This document shows, one piece after another, positions 53,801 to 64,000 of a DNA stretch of 64,000 nucleotides. Source of the stretch: Strongylocentrotus droebachiensis (lineage: Eukaryota > Echinodermata > Echinoidea > Camarodonta > Strongylocentrotidae). The stretch lies in NCBI GenBank assembly GCA_035222895.1, contig JAVYIG010000695.1, positions 1 through 64,000 of the forward strand, read 5' to 3'. Under the pieces are notes generated by a model. It was given only the letters and a program-made list of their open reading frames with translations. It did no database searches and was not told the origin of the DNA. The translations under genes and the position numbers were made by a program. The first letter of the stretch is position 1, and the number at the start of each line of letters is the position of its first letter.

Positions 53801-56800
53801 TGCAGATATATTGCTTTACCTTTTCTAAAGATAGACTTGTGATACATGTACTTCAAAATATGATTCTTTTCGGCTGTTGTAATTAGAACACAGCTATAAA
53901 CTAAAAAGTATAAAAATTAAAAGGAGTGTCTAGATATTTACTTTAATGCATAATAACATTTAGGAGAAGGAATGCATGACTAACCTGCATACAAGGGAGT
54001 TAAATTCATTGCTGTAACACCACCGATTGAATTCATGCGATTGAAAAGGAAAGCTTGATGACTTGAATCTTTACCTGTCCATGGGAGAGAATGGCAACAA
54101 ATAATACATATGAAGTATGATTTCCATCAGTTTGATATCTTTGAAAAGCAAGAAAGTTGGGACATTTATAGAGAAAAAAAGGATGAAAATGAAAAAGTAC
54201 TGATGACTCAGAAATTTTACAAACATATAGATTATAATTTTTACATTCATTATTCATTTTTTTTTTAAATTGAACAGTTTCAGCTGCTGAGCTGCATGTT
54301 TCATTTTTTTTTTTACAATAAACCAACTAAGAATAACAACAATAAAAAAAGGTTTCATGAAGACTATGATTCATCCAGCATCGTAGAAAACTAGAAATCA
54401 ACATCAAATTATGAGTCAGTCATTGGAACCGAGCCCTTTGAGAAGTTCACATGTTATTTTTTTTTAATCAACAAGCAGACGTGAACAAAAAGACGGTGTC
54501 CCCTAGAACGGGAATCAGACCGCTTTAAGAAGCCAGTACTAGGAACTGGCAATAAGTCACGGATAAATAAGTGGAACTATACTTTCAGTTAATGATTTAT
54601 AATTTGATATTGAATAATACAAAATACAAAATGTTTTATCAAAGCATCATATAGCGTTGCATCTTGCCCAGTGATTCCATAAACTGAAGTGAGTATAAAA
54701 TCTTAGCAAAAATCATATTCACAACATTCTAATGCATGGAACCCAATGCTTTGTGTCAATTAGCATATCCCAGGTCATACAGCTTGAATGCTAATAAACT
54801 ATGAAGCTGCACTAACGGAAGATGATATTCTACAGGAAGATATCCTATTCACATACTTGCATTAAAGATTCCTTGCAAGAGTTGTTTTGTCCTTGGTAAC
54901 CCACACGAGCGATGGAACTGAGCCCTGGACAAAGAATCTACATTGATGGATAATATGGACAAGGGCTGCCAATCATTCTGCTCCTCCTTCTATAGAATTA
55001 AAAGAATTATAAGAATATAAAAAATATGTATATACGAATAAATATAAAGCATGATAATAAACAAAACAAGCCCCCCAAACTTATTGGGACAATTATTTCA
55101 TATTCATAAATCTGAAATGACATTAAACTTGATACGAATGTTTGATCTCATTGATGGCTGGTGACAGCGGTGGGATATCATTCCATTCTTTAAAAGTGAA
55201 TGATTGATCTACATGGATAGACAGCATGAAGTAGGGCTGTCAATCTTTGTGCTTCTCTCTCTCTCAGAAGAATTTAGTGTAATAATTCATTCATTCACTG
55301 ACAATTATTCCACTTTCAATAATCAGAAATGACAACAACAATTATAATTTTTGTTTCATCAATGGCTGGTGGCACCGGTGGGATATAAATCAACCCTGTC
55401 AAAGTGAATGGTGCTTAAAATTGTTGCATGAGCATTGACCAGTATTTATATTTCTTGTTAAGTGACACTATAGCAATTGAATTGAGCAATAACTTGAACC
55501 CAATATGATAAAAGCCGACATATTCATTTAGTGTACAAAAGGTAAAACTGGCTACTAAAACATAAACAAAAACCGTTGGATGAAAATTGTGATCTACCTT
55601 TCCAGCTGGACTATACATGATATATCTCCTGTACAGTTTAGCCGAAATTTGTTTAATGTGTTTAAATGCTCTTTTCCAAACAAATGTAGATACTTTTTCT
55701 TGATGAAGGGGCTATGAAATGATCGTTACAAGCTTACCTTTTTGTGGAAGATTTTATGTTGCTTCACAACAGTTTCCCTGTTAGGAATGAACTGTGTTCG
55801 GTAGTTATGGTGAATCTTGGGGCTGTTTTGAATAATGAAAAATAGAAAAGAGAGTAGGAGTCATAAGAGAAAATGAGAATGATCTAATAATCATGATTTT
55901 ATTTTCAAAGGCTTTCTTTATCATATCAGATATCAAGGTACTTTATGGGGAAGATTCATAGCGTTCTGTCTGTTGCAAAATATTTCTATTACAAACATTT
56001 AAAGGCCCTGTTATCTTAATGAAAAACTAAGCATTTCAATATATTCCATAATTAGATTGAGATGTGAATGTGGGTTCGTTTATTTTTTCTTCCTATAAAT
56101 CTAATTCTGTTTGTAGTGCTTTTAACTTTATCCAAAGAATACTTCACTAAGTCTAACAAGGACATTGTGGAATAATGGAATTTTCAGTACCGCTGCCTGT
56201 CTGATACCTGGAGGTAATCATCGGTACTGCATTCTTTTTTTACAAATGTTAATAAATTCTCTTTTAAGATTCTTACCCATCCTCTGAATATATCCTGCAC
56301 AATATATCAGCATACTGGGTTGGGAATGGTATGTTGATAGGTTTAGCCACATGACTCCATGCCGAGTACTGATTGGTGTAATTCTTCATGATGTCACTGG
56401 TGAGGCCCCCATTTCGTTCAAAGTACCAGTCTATTCGGAAGTCTCCTGGACAGCTGATTGTCAGGGTTCTTCAAGTAGAAAAACAAATGAATTATTTAAT
56501 GTTTTCTGTTCGCATGCATGTATCTACCATAAAAAATACTTGATTAATCTGCCTCTATATACAATTAAAATACATTTCACCCTATTATTCCCATCATTGA
56601 TATATACCGGTAATGCATTACAAGGAATAATTCTTACAGGCAACCATGCACTGCACCTGGGTTGTAAGAGAAAACTGGAGATAAAATGCCTTACCAAAGA
56701 ACATCCACATTAGGCAAAGAATCACACTCTCAACCTTTTGGTTGAAGAGAACTTTTTGACAGGCTTTTTAATTTAAAAAAAGAGTAAACTAAAGAACACG

Positions 56801-59800
56801 CCAATTCAATTCTGTGTACAGACAATACTTATTCAAACCATTTCCAAATTAATAAATTAAGATACCTAGTAATCTCATGAAAAATGTAACTAGATATTGG
56901 ATTATATTTTTAGGCAATCTAATCATGAATAAAGTAGATTAATTTGATTACAATAGTAGTATTATTCAGTTTTTTCAGTGTGTCTTTGAAATTCTCATAA
57001 TCTTTATTAAATAATAATATACCCGGTACAGACAAATATATATTGCATCACCTGTTTTGTCTATGGTGTTGAGTATAGGTGGGACTGTGGCTGCAATCCC
57101 AGTCATAGTGACCGCACAAAGATAGGGGTGCTTCTACATCAGCTATAGTACAGCAGCTATCGCTCAGAGGAGAGAGGTCCTGTGTTATGAGACTTGGTTG
57201 AAGATTTCCTAGTAATCTCTGTCTTGTTTCTTCAGACCATTGTGATTTAATGAGTTTCGCCCTCTCGAGAAGCACCGGATGTGTCACTGAGAGTTAAGGA
57301 GGAAATCAGATGAAAAATTAACACCGACTGGATTACCAGACAACTCGCCACAAAGACAACCCGCCCCAAGACAACCCGCCACAATACCCTGGACATCTCG
57401 CCACAATACCCTGGACAACTCGCCACAGGCGAGTTGTCCAGGGTGGGGTGCCTTTTCGGACAACTCGCCACACTTTTTTCCCCTCATGATTTCTAGATCT
57501 AAAATCCCTCATCTTAGATGAAATTGTCATTTTTCATGATTTTCGTACTTTTATAAACACAGTCATGACAGGAAACATGGAAATTAATTGCGAGTATTTT
57601 GAGAGCTGTTCTAAAGAATAAAGATGATTTTCCTTGCGCATCCAACATCGGACCGCAACAAGAATCTATTTTGGACAAACCCAAGGCGTACGACTACGAG
57701 TTACGACTACGATCGCCGGATAACTTCTCGATATATATATATATAACTTCTAGATATATCAATAATCAATAATACTGCTGATTTTTTTTTTTTTTTTTAG
57801 GGGGGGGCGGTGGAAATTCGTTTTGACCCCCCACCCCCCCCCCCACACACACACACACTTTTTCGTTGGGAGGAGGGCGAGTCCCCTGCCCCCACTTCTG
57901 GCGCCTATGATTGCAAGAATTGCTGGATTTCTGAAAAAAGGGGCACCTACAAAGGGACACATCAACAATAATAAAAACCATTTTTAGATATTTGTCTATA
58001 GGCAAGATTGTGAATACACTACCACGAATGACATCAATATTTGTTTATTTCTTTACGTGGAACAACATATTGTTTAAGCAACGTATTCCGCAATTTGGTG
58101 TGATGGATTGAATATCGATTTTCGAGCAAGCAAGGAAAAAGTATAAGGTCCCATTTGAAAAATTACATGATGAATATTAAGGACAATCTAATGAAGAAAG
58201 ACAGAAAAGTTCTTTTATGTAATTATGAGTAACATTATAATTAAAACATCTGAGAAAGAAAAGTAGGCACTTATCAGAAGGGAAATGTACAAATGATAAG
58301 GGGGCACTTTAGGGGAACCTGAAAAAGTGGAGGCACAGTGCCCCCCACCCCCCCCCCCCCCAACCAAGAATGCCGCCTGTGACTGTGGGCAAAAGTGCGA
58401 AACTAACCCAGAAAATCTAGAAATAAACCACATTTCAATTTTATTTCGCGGGTCAACTGCCCCCTCTCCCATCAGTAGGCCAGTGCTTCCAGTAGGCCTA
58501 TCCTTCCATGAATTCCTACCATTAAAAATTATCAGAAGGGAAAAGGACATGTACAAAGGATAAGGGGGCACTTTAGGGGAACCTGGAAAAGTGGGGGCAC
58601 AGTGTTCCCCCCCCCCCCCCCCTCAACGAAGAATGCCGCCTCTGACGAAACTAACCCAGAAAATCTAGAAATAAACCACATTCCAATTTTATTTCGCAGG
58701 TGAACTGCCCACCCCCCCCCCCCTATCAGTACGCCAGTGCTTCCAGTATCCTACCATTAAAAAAATTCTGGGACAGAAAAATGCCGCTGTTATAGACCTC
58801 TATCTAAATACCGAGAAGTTATCCCAATGATCTGGCGATCGTACGCCCTTGGTTTGTCAAAAGTATATTATTGTTGCAAGGGAAATCAGCTTTATTCTTT
58901 ATTCTTTGTAATGACTGTGTTTATCTAAACATCATGAGGGGAAAAAAGTGTGGCGAGTTGTCCGAAAAGGCACCCCACCCTGGACAACTCGCCTGTGGCG
59001 AGTTGTCCAGGGTATTGTGGCGTGATGTCCAGGGTATTGTGGCGAGTTGTCTTGGGGCGGGTTGTCTTTGTGGCGAGTTGTCTGGACCCCGGTGACTGTC
59101 ATTAAGATATATATATGACGGCTAGATCAGCAGTCCTCTCCTTCATACAACACTATAGTTTTATGCAACAAAGATCTTGAGAGACAAATTATGTATTAGA
59201 ACAAAACTGTATATTGAATGAGGTAATACTCAGTATAATATGACAATTGACATGTTTGTTTAGAAAGGATCATACAGTCTAAGAAAAAATATATGGACTT
59301 TGATTTATGACTGCACAAGTTGGACAATTTCGTAGTAATGCATTAATAAAAGACAATTTATAACCATCAAAAGCAACATTAAAGAGACCTCTATTTTCAT
59401 GATCTTCACTCATTGATATTTGATAAATATGTAGAAATTATACTGCACTGTCTGCACATCATATTATATTGCTCAAATTGATATAGTCAACACAGATATC
59501 AATTTTCTGGCTTTTCTGAAAGTTTTGAGGTTGATCAGACTGATCAGTGATGACAATGAGTGAAGTATGCTGACACTGGATGTTGTCCTAGAAATGTTGC
59601 TGGGTATATGCTTACCATTCTTCTCCAGATCGTTCTTAGATGCATCATCTCTTCCTCGTTGTCTACCGTGTTTCAAGGCATCCAACTTGGCTAGAAAGCC
59701 ACCTTTCACAAGTTTCTTCTTCTGCCTCCTACCGAGCGTCCTATTGCTTCGACTCCTGGCATGATGTCCTTGCTCAGCACCGATTGAGATTGCATCCTTG

Positions 59801-60000
59801 AAATCTATCTGGTTCTGCGCTAGCTGTGATCTACCGTCCATGGATCGACTCAGGTATATGGTAATATTGTTGGATGGTTTGAAGGCCACAAACACCCATA
59901 GGACCAACTGAAGTACCAGGACTAGAAGGATTGCTACCAGGATATGGCGTCGAGATGGCAGGCACCCAAACTTCATCACCGTGTTAGTTGATGTTATCAT
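40331..60000 (-). CDS. DUF229-family type II membrane protein
   Basis: Seventeen coding exons (minus): 60000-59616, 57286-57052, 56468-56277, 55822-55738, 54989-54857, 54068-53985, 53382-53334, 52278-52164, 49735-49667, 48244-48108, 47176-47089, 46498-46331, 45198-45083, 44542-44482, 43963-43880, 43541-43341, 40432-40331. All introns are GT-AG, all phases close, and the product is 767 residues. Residues 19-40 form one hydrophobic anchor after a short basic N-terminus (type II, Golgi or surface likely). A Lys/Arg-rich stem follows. Conserved DUF229 blocks are VDSLSRAQFHR (316-326), RMNSIGGVTAMNLTPL, DYANQHGYLTSY, FGDHGDR (527-533), INSQRYVVHYDLHQT, SWSCACGG and a C-terminal Cys block (FCVCK). 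The fold is alkaline-phosphatase/sulfatase-like; D317, S318, D529 and H530 are candidate metal or nucleophile residues. The substrate is unknown. Confidence 0.9.
41040..43320. repeat. 153-bp tandem array in last DUF229 intron
   Basis: About 15 copies of a unit near 153 bp, with landmarks GGTGGCAGCGGTGGGATGTA, AATTCAGGTGACTCTGAGAG and ACAGCAGT. In the distal part three monomer types repeat as a block: matching ACGTCATTCT phrases start at 42251, 42710 and 43169, a spacing of exactly 459 bp. The array begins right beside exon 17 (donor at 43340) and its last unit runs into that splice region. A single monomer lies at about 47396-47525, and GGTGGGATAT fragments occur near 55170 and 55377. Confidence 0.92.
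45907..46290 (+). repeat. Dispersed 370-bp repeat, fullest copy
   Basis: This is the longest copy of the repeat also at 12955-13295 and, split, at 1640-3905. It begins near GAGTTCTGGAAAGAGG and ends near CATGACCAGAACTCAAC, and these two phrases are themselves partly inverted (GAGTTCTGG versus CCAGAACTC), so it may be an inverted-repeat element. It lies in the intron between coding exons 12 and 13 of the DUF229 gene. Confidence 0.65.
47396..47525. repeat. Single 153-bp monomer
   Basis: One unit of the array at 41040-43320: ACAGCAGTTATAACTAAG, GATGGATACAAGTCATCG and GGGGTGGGATGCATTACCC. It lies in another intron of the same gene, which suggests dispersal of the monomer before local amplification. 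Confidence 0.85.
47765..47965 (+). repeat. GA-rich microsatellite
   Basis: Roughly 200 bases of GAGA interrupted by CAGA and TAAA. It produces serine/leucine-rich open frames on the minus strand that are not genes. Confidence 0.95.
48414..48942. mobile_element. 529-bp palindromic MITE with TTAA flanks
   Basis: Termini AGGGAAAGTCCACCCCAGGA and TCCTGGGGTGGACTATCCCT are inverted copies, each flanked by TTAA (48410-48413 and 48943-48946). The arms match almost base for base over some 220 bp, for example GATCACATAACGAAGATATA with its inverse, and CAAATGCAAATGCGTTACAT with its inverse. TTAA duplication suggests the piggyBac or Kolobok type. It lies in the intron between coding exons 9 and 10. Confidence 0.85.
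49459..49617. mobile_element. Complete MITE (GGGACTTTTAGAT family)
   Basis: Termini GGGACTTTTAGATTTACAC and GTGTAAATCTAAAAGTCCC are perfect inverted copies and each is flanked by TA (49457-49458 and 49618-49619), a Tc1/mariner-like duplication. The interior has CCTTTTAAGG blocks. A truncated relative is at 9290-9433. It ends about 50 bases from coding exon 9 of the DUF229 gene. Confidence 0.88.
49820..50110 (+). repeat. SINE-like dispersed repeat
   Basis: The 3' part, TTAAGCGCTATACAAATGGG, resembles the tail seen in several marine-animal SINEs, and the upstream part (TTTGCCACTCTCTACCC) recurs near 38194-38215. A tRNA-type promoter is not clear to me. It lies in a DUF229 intron. Confidence 0.5.
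50346..50514. mobile_element. Short palindromic MITE
   Basis: AGTTCATTTGTGGAAAGTTT pairs with AAACTTTCCACAAATGAACC, and the inner arms TTAATTACATTAACAATTAA and GTGACGTACG also pair, giving one long hairpin of about 165 bp. No clear target duplication. Confidence 0.75.
57336..59085. mobile_element. 1.75-kb element with long inverted repeats
   Basis: The outer arms are inverted copies over at least 150 bp (CCAGACAACTCGCCACAAAG and its inverse CTTTGTGGCGAGTTGTCTGG), rich in the phrase GACAACTCGCCACA. Weaker inverted homology continues inward (ATAAACACAGTCAT with ATGACTGTGTTTAT; ACCCAAGGCGTACGA with TCGTACGCCCTTGGT). The middle holds C runs and a terminus like that of the hAT element at 1743 (TTCTGGCGCCTATG at 57897-57910), so other insertions are nested inside. 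It lies in the intron between coding exons 1 and 2, starting only 50 bases upstream of coding exon 2. Confidence 0.8.
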
Positions 60001-60170
60001 TTTGGCACATTATTTAGAAATCACATGGGCAAATTGGTTCAATACAACTGTCTATTATTCAAGATGGCCATTTTCATGGATGTAACACAATATTAGCAAC
60101 GTTGTGCTGGGCTTAATTCAGCCAGGTTTTGTCCATCTTCAAATCTTCAGCTTCAGACTGAGTTTAAAAC
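60001..60170 (-). other. 5'UTR part of DUF229 exon 2
   Basis: On the minus strand the acceptor TTCCTGTTTGCAG ends at 60171, so the exon with the start codon runs from 60170. The leader contains a short upstream frame beginning ATGGACAAAACC that ends after seven codons. The ATG at 60000 is chosen because it opens the long frame; a second in-frame Met lies at codon 9, still ahead of the membrane anchor. Confidence 0.6.
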
Positions 60171-60549
60171 CTGCAAACAGGAAGAAGTAATTTTCATATA
60201 ATTCAAGATGATACTTGATGAAATTGAAAGATGGTAAATATTCAACCTGGTTCCATGCTATTTGTAATACTATTATTACTATCACCACAGTCAGACCAAT
60301 GAGGCCAACAATTAACAGACCGACTACAGATCCAAACATAAAAGTTACCTTACTCCAGGGATATGTGAGTTTAACTCCCATGGCCAAAAAATTGATTGGT
60401 CTAGAATCTAGGTTCAGTTTGAATTTAGTTTGGTGGTGTTGTAGATGGTAATGTTATTGAATGGTTCCAACGCCCTATCACTCACACATGTGTGGATAAA
60501 TTGATCTTAATTAACATTACAATACAAATATGAAAATCACAGTCCTTAC

Positions 60550-60660
60550 CTTTCAATCATACTTCGTTTTCCACACATGTTCTTCAAATTTTATTCGCAA
60601 GCGCGCGCACCACATACGGTACAAACCAGGCGCTTCATCGAGGATTGCGTAATAAATGCG
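60550..60660 (-). promoter_or_regulatory. Candidate 5'UTR exon 1 and promoter, DUF229 gene
   Basis: On the minus strand a strong donor (GAAAG|GTAAGG, exon end 60550) pairs with the acceptor at 60171. The sequence just upstream is locally GC-rich (GCGCGCGCTTGCG near 60600), as expected of a CpG-rich animal promoter in AT-rich surroundings. The transcription start cannot be placed. The exon contains two ATGs in one short upstream frame. Confidence 0.5.
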
Positions 60661-60708
60661 GAAGTGTGTTTGTTTGTACACAAAGGTCCTGATCCTGCAC
60701 GTATGGTG

Positions 60709-61338
60709 GTGTGACCAAAGTTCGCGCGTGACCTAAGTTCGCTATCTCAAAAAATCAGTAAGATTTCGAAAATCTGATATCACCAATGGAAAGAGGAACA
60801 TAAAAGTACTCGATCATGAAATTTTCTTTGGAATTGGGTACGAAATTGTGAAGATATAGACAAAAGATCGGCAAATTTTGCCATCTTTTGCGTCCGTTCC
60901 GAAAAATTATCAATTTACCGATAAGGGTCAGAAAATCTTCAATTTGAGAGCATATTTCCTCAAAATTGTAAGTAAAAAGTGGTACCAACTGATTGTATGA
61001 TATATTGCCTTGCAAATTATGATATTACCTTATTTTTGATGGATCACATTTTTTGATAAATCAACTGTAAATCTCCGTGCGTGAAGTTAGGTCTCGTTCT
61101 TTTTATGACTTTTTTAGATGCAGCGCGCACGCACGATCGAACATCGAATTTTTAGATCGCGATATCTCCGAAATCCTTTGACGATAAATTTTGTAGTTCC
61201 ATCAATCTGTAGTAAAAAACTTTGCCGTCCATTTGGTAATAATTTAAATAAATAAATTTGTGTAGAATATGAGACATCATAGATCGAATATCACATTTTG
61301 TAAGCTGTTCTAAAATGTCCGCGAACTTTGGTCACCCC
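60709..61338. mobile_element. Inverted-terminal-repeat element, 0.63 kb
   Basis: GGTGTGACCAAAGTTCGCG at the left pairs with CGCGAACTTTGGTCACCCC at the right (19 bases, one mismatch). The interior is AT-rich with no coding capacity. I see no target duplication, so the ends are approximate. It sits immediately upstream of the presumed DUF229 promoter. Confidence 0.6.
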
Positions 61339-61834
61339 TTCATACAGCTGCTACATACAATGCATGCATTGCGGGTGGGTGTATTACAATAGTGTGACCA
61401 CAATTCAAATCCGAGGATCCAAGGATTGCAAGGATATTCCCATATTCGCCATAACGTGTGAGTATATCTATTCGAATTTAAACCACTTTATTTTGTAATG
61501 CTTTTTGATATTTACTGCTTGAGTTGGGATGGATTCCTGATAGCCCTGTACTTCTAAGTTTTATTATCTTCATTGATTTAAAAATTTCATTTTTATTTTA
61601 TTTTTTATTTATTTTGACGGCACGCAATGACTGGCTTAGGTGACAGGTTATACCACCACACCTAGTACCTCCAGCCCGGCCTGGCCCCGGCCCTCGATCA
61701 TGGTAGCTGGCCCTACTTGTAGCTTTGACTCATTAGCTTTAGCCATTACTGGTGGTGGTGTGGCTTAACTCTGTCTCCCAAGTCCCTGGTTACATGTAGC
61801 TCGCTGCTGAGGATTAACTAGACTGGGTTTCTGT

Positions 61835-62613
61835 TAGACCGAATTTTTCTGTCTCTTTCGTTCGTTAGCCTCTGATTTGGGTAGGTCGGCTCTCTCTTTA
61901 GAGACAGAACAGCCCTATACGCTGTAGTGGCCGCGCGTTTGTACTAAGAAACGTTACACAAAACTTGGCCAAACTTAATCCCTAATTTTGATATTTTACC
62001 GGATGCGTATCCGATGCATTTAAAGTCCTAAATTAGCTAAATACTTAACTACTTCGGTTCCACTTACCAACTTGACTGGAATAATCCGTTTAATGGTCCA
62101 TTTTTAGGAAATTATGGGTCAAGATCGACATCCATGAAGAAAATCTTGCAGCCAAGTCTCATTCTTTCTAGTCTACGCCGAAGGCAAAATGATTATAACG
62201 GAAAAACTGCACGAGCTACGAGTTCGTAATGACATGCACAGTTTTTCCGTTATAATCATTTTGCCTTCGGCGTAGACTAGAAAGAATGAGACTTGGCTGC
62301 AAGATTTTCTTCATGGATGTCGATCTTGACCCATAATTTCCTAAAAATGGACCATTAAACGGATTATTCCAGTCAAGTTGGTAAGTGGAACCGAAGTAGT
62401 TAAGTATTTAGCTAATTTAGGACTTTAAATGCATCGGATACGCATCCGGTAAAATATCAAAATTAGGGATTAAGTTTGGCCAAGTTTTGTGTAACGTTTC
62501 TTAGTACAAACGCGCGGCCACTACAGCGTATAGGGCTGTTCTGTCTCTAAAGAGAGAGCCGACCTACCCAAATCAGAGGCTAACGAACGAAAGAGACAGA
62601 AAAATTCGGTCTA
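61835..62613. mobile_element. 779-bp near-perfect palindrome, 9-bp duplication
   Basis: Left arm 61835-62209 and right arm 62239-62613 are each 375 bp, with no difference noticed between the arms, around a 29-base spacer. Termini are TAGACCGAATTTTTCTGTCT and its inverse. The 9-bp sequence GGTTTCTGT flanks both ends (61826-61834 and 62614-62622). Long inverted repeats with 9-bp duplications are the signature of Mutator-like (MULE) nonautonomous elements. No coding capacity. Confidence 0.88.
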
Positions 62614-62622
62614 GGTTTCTGT

Positions 62623-64000
62623 GTGTTGATGTTGTTATATGTTATGCCCAAAATTTCAATGAATTCCCATAGTCGCTAAATTTACATCTGAAACTGAATT
62701 TCTGAAAGTTAATTTCTACCAATAGCCTAATTGTTTGAAAACTTAATTGCACAGAATTTAGGTAATTAATACTTATGTTATAATAGGGGTTTAATAACTT
62801 CCAACAGTTCAATCAATTTTTGTAATGCACAACGTACAACTTAATCATTTTTAATATTAATTTTTTTTTTTTTCTTTTGTTAGTAATAATTATTCTGAGT
62901 TGAGTTGGGCGTCATGGGTGTTTGTGGCCTTCAGATCATCCAACAAAAAATGTGCCCCTCCCCTTTTAAAATTCCTATTTTTTGTCAGAGAAATATACCT
63001 GAAAAAAGGGCACCCAAATATTCTGATGATCTTAAAGGTACTATATGTATGTCCCATTTGCAGGCCAAAAAAATGAAAAGGTTAAATTCCAACGGCGTTG
63101 GAAAGACAATACTAATTTAGAACTTCCCTAATAAAAATGGGGCTTTAACATGTCTTTAAGTGGGAAAATAACGACCAGTAGTTGTCGAATCGACTTAGGA
63201 GCTATAGAGCCAGTAATTAATAGTCTGATTTTTCAGACCATTGTACTGAATGGTCGAACGTTTTATGCTGCACAAAGATCCAATCAGTTTAATTTTGGCC
63301 ATTACAAGAAGTGGGTTATTGATGTAGACAAATGCTCATGTACCCTTTACAGCTCATTTTATGTACGTTATTACCAAAGATGAAAAAAGCCGGTCAGTCA
63401 CTCAATAGTGTCTGACAGTGAAGTTTAGCAAGTAAACAGGTTTCCTTGCATAATTTGAATATTAGGACACTGCTCACGTTTAAATTTCACAGAGCTATAG
63501 GAAATACATGATGTATTCATAATTCCTGCAAAGTTCTACAGAATTTGATGTTGGCTGCAAAAGGGACATAGGATCTTTAAAGAAACATATAATTTGTAGA
63601 TAGTGTGTCAAATTCAAGATTCTCTTGAATCAAAAGATACACATGCACTGTAAGTCTGGTACATGCATCCATGCAATATAAACAATTAAACTACATGTAT
63701 TGACAGTATGCTGCCAAAAGTCTGTACAATTAGAGTGACTTTACATTGTACACCTGTATCAAGTTAATCATTAAACAGTCTCGTGGACCCTTTGTATCAA
63801 TGGGTGACTAATTGCTTGTATCTTCCCATATTGCATCAACATGTGTTTTAAAGATAATTCAAAAACTCATGAAATCTCTCTTCTCTTTCTCCCTTTATCT
63901 CTCTCCCTCTCTGTCACTCTCCCTCCCTAATTTGTTTCTCTTTCTCTTTCTCTCCCTCTCTTTTTCTATCTCTCTCATTTCTCTCTTTCTCTTCCTCTCT
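62623..64000. other. No gene recognised, CT-rich end
   Basis: AT-rich sequence with a T run near 62862-62874. Frames at 62905-63120 and 63150-63383 lack recognisable domains. From about 63870 to the end the sequence is CT-rich simple repeat. Confidence 0.5.

Noticed and set aside
60246..60387. Hydrophobic frame starting MGVKLTYPWSKVTF as an alternative membrane-anchor exon
   Set aside because: It lies in the first intron; its only donor-like site (CAG|GTTGAA) is weak and out of phase with the next coding exon.

Overview
This window is animal nuclear DNA from a compact-intron, repeat-rich genome, most likely a marine deuterostome and probably an echinoderm such as a sea urchin. That placement is an inference from the protein sequences and the repeat landscape; no ribosomal or mitochondrial marker is present to fix it. 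Most long open frames are artefacts of minisatellites and simple repeats. Two genes are reconstructed exon by exon with intact splice sites, and both are on the minus strand.

Layout. 1-6.2 kb: the 3' part of one copy (C) of an unrecognised gene family, cut by a foldback element, followed by a dispersed repeat split by a hAT-type element that carries a GC-rich tandem array, a LINE tail, and a 45-bp minisatellite. 6.2-11.8 kb: copy A of the family (minus strand), cut by a 2.6-kb LINE with a 10-bp target duplication, a small MITE and a 0.6-kb foldback. 11.8-19.7 kb: decayed repeats and microsatellites with no recognisable gene. 19.7-22.9 kb: copy B (plus strand), the best preserved copy, with two exons and a 359-codon frame from its first ATG, holding a two-fold internal repeat and a coiled coil. 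22.9-30.1 kb: a second hAT-type element, then the 45-bp minisatellite again, split by a 3.9-kb inverted-repeat element.

30.2-37.4 kb: RPS3, encoding ribosomal protein uS3. It has five coding exons plus a spliced 3'UTR exon. Its first intron and its 3'UTR intron each hold a copy of the same box H/ACA snoRNA-like sequence, in host orientation. The protein ends in a glutamine/proline-rich tail.

40-60.6 kb: an 18-exon gene (17 coding) for a 767-residue type II membrane protein of the DUF229 family (alkaline-phosphatase/sulfatase-like fold). Every splice phase closes. Its introns hold a 153-bp tandem array with a 459-bp higher-order period, several palindromic MITEs, a SINE-like repeat and a 1.75-kb inverted repeat. 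60.7-64 kb: two further inverted-repeat elements, one a 779-bp palindrome with indistinguishable 375-bp arms and a 9-bp target duplication, then sequence with no recognised gene.

RPS3 is a translation gene hosting probable modification-guide RNAs, and the DUF229 gene is a likely secretory-pathway or surface enzyme-like protein; I see no functional link between them. Family copies C, A and B are arranged tail-to-tail (C, A) and head-to-head (A, B), an inverted-duplication layout. All assignments rest on reading the sequence; no database search was run.
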